Assembly (NCBI RefSeq): GCF_025717065.2
Contig: NZ_JAOVZO020000017.1
Location: 124,001-188,000, forward strand
Length of the DNA stretch: 64,000 nt
Direction of reading: 5' to 3'
From: Tahibacter soli
GTDB taxonomy: Bacteria; Pseudomonadota; Gammaproteobacteria; Xanthomonadales; Rhodanobacteraceae
Shown: positions 61,430-64,000 of the stretch, piece by piece
Layout: every line of letters begins with the position of its first letter
Numbering within the stretch: position 1 is the stretch's first letter
Program-made: the position numbers and the translations under genes
Notes under the pieces: model-generated
The model's input: only the letters and a program-made list of their open reading frames with translations
What the model was told of the DNA's origin: nothing
The model's database searches: none

Positions 61430-62458
61430 TTACGCCGCGCGCGCGGCGGCGAGTGCCGGCGCGGCGGCGCTGCCGTTTTCGGCGCGTGCCGCAAGCTGCC
61501 GCCAGTGCGGCGGCTGCGGCCAGTCCGGCGTCGTGACGCCGTCGAGCACGCGGCGCAGGCCGCGGCGGTCGAGCTGCGGCGCGAGATCGGCGATGAGGTC
61601 CAACGCGTAGTCGCGCAGCACGCGGTCGCGGCGCAGCACGACCCACGTCGTGCAGACCGGAAACAGGCCCGGCGCCGGCAGCGCCTTGAGATCGACCTGG
61701 TCTTCCGGCGTCATCGCCATCTCGGCCAGCACGCCGACGCCGAGACCGGCGCGCACGTACGTCTTGATGAGATCGGCGTCGCGCGCGGTGATCGCGATGC
61801 GGGGCAGGAGGCCCGCGCCGAGAAACGCGCGGCGCAGCGACGAGTCGGGCTTGAGCGACGATTCGTAGCTGACCAGCGGGTATTCGGCGAGTTCGTCCAG
61901 GCGCGGCGCGGCGTCGAGCCGGGCCAGCGGATGCGAGCGCGGCACGAGCACGTGGCGGTCCCAGCGGAACAGCGGCACGGCGAAGCCGCCCGCGGGTACG
62001 CTGCCGGCCGTCGAGACGAGCGCGATGTCGGCTTCGCCGCGTTCGAGCAGTGCCAGCACTTCGGCGTCGCCGCTGGGCTTCAGGTGCACGCTGACCTGCG
62101 GGTAGCGGCGCTTGAGCGCGGCGACGGTGCGCGGCAGTACGAAGCGGGCTTGGGTATGGGTCGTGGCGATGCGCAGTTCGCCCTGCGCTTCGTTGCGCAG
62201 ATTCGCGGCGAGCGCGCGGATGTTGGCGGCCTCGGCGAGGATGACGCGCGCGCGGTCGATGACCTGCACGCCGGCGGGCGTTATGCGTTCGAGGCTTTTG
62301 CCCTTGCGGGCGAAGATCTGGAAACCGAGTTCGTCTTCAAGCTGCTTCAACTGCTTGGAGATGCCCGGCTGCGTGGCGTGTACGCGCTCGGCGGCGAGCG
62401 TGATGTTCAGGCCGGAATCGGCAATGGCAATCAGGTAGCGCAGTTGGGTCAGGGTCAT
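61430..62458 (-). CDS. cysB: CysB-type LysR-family regulator
   Basis: A 342-residue CysB/Cbl-type regulator. The winged helix is MTLTQLRYLIAIADSGLNIT with ATQPGISKQLKQLEDELGFQ. The ligand domain carries ATTHTQARFVLPRTVAALK and YVRAGLGVGVLAEMAM, typical of CysB proteins that sense O-acetylserine or sulfate status. It is divergent from cysG, which makes siroheme for sulfite reductase. The start at 62458 is the family start; the open frame extends further upstream without homology. Confidence 0.9.
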   Translation of the reverse strand: MTLTQLRYLIAIADSGLNITLAAERVHATQPGISKQLKQLEDELGFQIFARKGKSLERITPAGVQVIDRARVILAEAANIRALAANLRNEAQGELRIATTHTQARFVLPRTVAALKRRYPQVSVHLKPSGDAEVLALLERGEADIALVSTAGSVPAGGFAVPLFRWDRHVLVPRSHPLARLDAAPRLDELAEYPLVSYESSLKPDSSLRRAFLGAGLLPRIAITARDADLIKTYVRAGLGVGVLAEMAMTPEDQVDLKALPAPGLFPVCTTWVVLRRDRVLRDYALDLIADLAPQLDRRGLRRVLDGVTTPDWPQPPHWRQLAARAENGSAAAPALAAARAA

Positions 62459-62830
62459 GACGGCCTTCTCTGAGGAGATCGCAAGAGTTCGGAGGCGACG
62501 GCTACGTTGCGCCAATACGTAAACGAATAATTCGTACAGATTCGATTGAGGGTATTCATCGGTTTCATAGCGCTCTCCACTGCGGTGATGTTCGCCCCGG
62601 ACCGGCTCTTTGAGGTCGGCCTCTGATGCGAACGGGGTTGATACGATCATAACCACGGATCATTTGGCCGTCTATACGGCTCTCCGTGGAGACATGCCGC
62701 GAGGGCATATCGGCAAAGCGTTTGCTCACTTCCGTGCGTCGAGGTCGGCCCTCAGCATGATCGGCAGGCACGCGGTACCGGTTCGAGCCGTATCTCCGCG
62801 TATTCCCGACGATTTATGCAAAGTGCCGCC
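62459..62830. other. Divergent cysB / cysG regulatory region
   Basis: This 372-bp gap holds no gene. It has a 13-bp palindrome ACGAATAATTCGT at 62523-62535 close to the cysB start, a GCCGT/ACGGC hairpin at 62667-62680 and a TCTCC/GGAGA hairpin at 62681-62692 in the cysG leader. The long leader on the cysG side suggests control at the RNA level or by CysB binding. No riboswitch class is recognised. Confidence 0.5.
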
Positions 62831-64000
62831 ATGTCCTCGCCCCGACTGTATCCGATCTTTGCCGAACTTTCCGCCCGACCGGTACTGGTCGTGGGCGGCG
62901 GCGCGGTCGCGCAGCGCAAGGTCGCGGCGCTGCTCGAAGCGGGTGCCGACGTGCGTATCGGTGCACCGGTACTGAATTGCGAACTGGCCCAGTGGGTTGA
63001 CGCCGGCCGCGTGCGCTGGATCGAAGGCCGCTTCGCGCCCGAATGGCTCGACGACGTCTGGCTCGCGATCGCCGCGACGTCCGACGCGGCCGCGAACGCG
63101 GCCGTCGCGGCGGCGGGACTTGCGCGGCGCGTGTTCGTCAATGTCGTCGACGACGCGGCGCTGTCGTCGTTCCAGGTGCCGGCCATCGTCGATCGCTCGC
63201 CGCTCGTCGTTGCCATTTCCAGTGGCGGCGCGGCGCCGATCCTCGCGCGGCGCGTGCGCGAGAAACTCGAAACGCTGCTCGATCCGTCGCTCGCTTCTTT
63301 GGCGCGGCTGGCCGAGCGTTGGCGCGGGCGCATCCGTGGGCGCCTCGCCGACCTCGGCCGGCGGCGACGTTTTCTCGAACGCGTGTTCGACGGTCCGATC
63401 GCCGATCTCGTGCGCTCGGGCCGCGACGACGCGGCCGACGCCGCGCTCGGCGCGGCGCTCGATCGCGCCGCCGCACAGGCTTTGCCCCGAGGCTCGGTCG
63501 TCCTGGTCGGTGCCGGCCCGGGCGATCCGGGCCTCCTTACCTTGAAAGGGTTGCGCGCGCTGAACGAAGCCGACGTGATCCTGCACGACCGCTTGGTGAG
63601 CCGCGACGTGCTCGCGCTCGCGCGCCGCGACGCAACGTTCGTCGAAGTCGCGAAGGAAGCCGGCAACCACCGCACGACGCAGGACGGCATCCACGCGCTG
63701 ATGCTCGAACACGCGCAGGCCGGACGCCGCGTGGTGCGGCTCAAGGGCGGCGATTCGTTCATCTTCGGCCGCGGCGGCGAGGAGCTGGAATTCCTGCGCA
63801 GCCACGGCATCGCCTACGAAGTGGTGCCCGGCATCACCGCGGCGCTGGCATGTGCCGCGTATGCCGGCATTCCGCTGACGCATCGCGATCACGCGCAGTC
63901 GGTGCGCCTCGTCACCGCGCACTGCAAGGATTCGCTCGACACGCTCGACTGGCGCGCGCTCGCGGCCGAGCGCCAGACGCTGGCCGTGTACATGGGCGTC
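62831..64000 (+). CDS. cysG: Siroheme synthase, N-terminal part (runs off right edge)
   Basis: 390 codons of a multifunctional enzyme that makes siroheme from uroporphyrinogen III. The first 210 residues are the precorrin-2 dehydrogenase/ferrochelatase part with [22 protein letters not shown], and [18 protein letters not shown]. From residue 215 the uroporphyrinogen methyltransferase begins: [39 protein letters not shown] and [20 protein letters not shown]. The C-terminus is beyond the window. It is divergent from a CysB-type gene, which suggests control by sulfur supply. Confidence 0.93.
   Translation, partial: MSSPRLYPIFAELSARPVLVVGGGAVAQRKVAALLEAGADVRIGAPVLNCELAQWVDAGRVRWIEGRFAPEWLDDVWLAIAATSDAAANAAVAAAGLARRVFVNVVDDAALSSFQVPAIVDRSPLVVAISSGGAAPILARRVREKLETLLDPSLASLARLAERWRGRIRGRLADLGRRRRFLERVFDGPIADLVRSGRDDAADAALGAALDRAAAQALPRGSVVLVGAGPGDPGLLTLKGLRALNEADVILHDRLVSRDVLALARRDATFVEVAKEAGNHRTTQDGIHALMLEHAQAGRRVVRLKGGDSFIFGRGGEELEFLRSHGIAYEVVPGITAALACAAYAGIPLTHRDHAQSVRLVTAHCKDSLDTLDWRALAAERQTLAVYMGV

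Noticed and set aside
62610-62975. A 121-codon frame overlapping the start of cysG
   Set aside because: It is out of frame with cysG, has no motif, and overlaps the well-supported Rossmann segment of cysG.

Overview
The window is very GC-rich, densely coded bacterial chromosome. The gene set (recC-recB-recD order, cysB next to cysG, a valine-degradation operon, many secreted hydrolases, and secreted proteins carrying the lineage-typical F-A-D-G-F/C motif) points to a gammaproteobacterium of the Lysobacterales/Xanthomonadales, most like Rhodanobacteraceae such as Dokdonella. That placement is an inference from gene content; no 16S or other marker is present. No tRNA, rRNA, CRISPR array or prophage was seen.

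Layout. 1-1412: the start of bioD (leaving the window on the left), a free methionine-R-sulfoxide reductase and a TfoX C-terminal-domain protein. 1448-2743: an intact IS4-family insertion sequence sitting in the loop of a REP-like hairpin. 2835-5336: a two-gene NAD salvage unit (nicotinamide phosphoribosyltransferase and an NMN adenylyltransferase/Nudix fusion), divergent from recC-recB-recD (5500-14508). 14821-17940: a secreted M36 metallopeptidase. 17994-23551: a five-gene valine-degradation operon (mmsA, acyl-CoA dehydrogenase, enoyl-CoA hydratase, 3-hydroxyisobutyryl-CoA hydrolase, mmsB) whose genes overlap at every junction and which lies directly behind a complete cobalamin riboswitch. 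23939-26614: an MDR oxidoreductase, a divergent LysR regulator and a YdeI-family protein.

26642-29305 is rich in intergenic structure: a 164-bp self-complementary element, a ModE-type operator inside a modE / SUOX-fold / modA cluster without modBC, and an 830-bp gene-free stretch of hairpins. Next come a solitary SymE toxin homologue and a two-gene unit of a ComF-like phosphoribosyltransferase and a SLOG-fold protein. 30918-43426 holds secreted proteins and hydrolases (S10 carboxypeptidase, sulfatase, PHB-depolymerase-type esterase), a CadC-like TPR regulator, an AraC regulator diverging from an AhpD-like gene, and a second, 165-bp self-complementary element. 43524-46200 is a two-component system divergent from a phospholipid-methyltransferase-like gene, with a PmrA-type box between them. 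46389-59512 holds a secreted lipase-like protein, a DUF4874/DUF4832 protein, a MarR-GNAT fusion followed by a second GNAT gene, a GcvA-like LysR gene, a LysE exporter, a membrane protein, a second CadC-like TPR regulator and two related secreted proteins. 59546-61343 is a three-gene operon of membrane-anchored beta-rich proteins. cysB and a truncated cysG close the window.

The observations most worth follow-up are the cobalamin riboswitch in front of a valine-catabolism operon, the PRTase-SLOG pair beside symE, the two ~165-bp palindromic elements, and the insertion sequence placed exactly at the tip of a REP hairpin.
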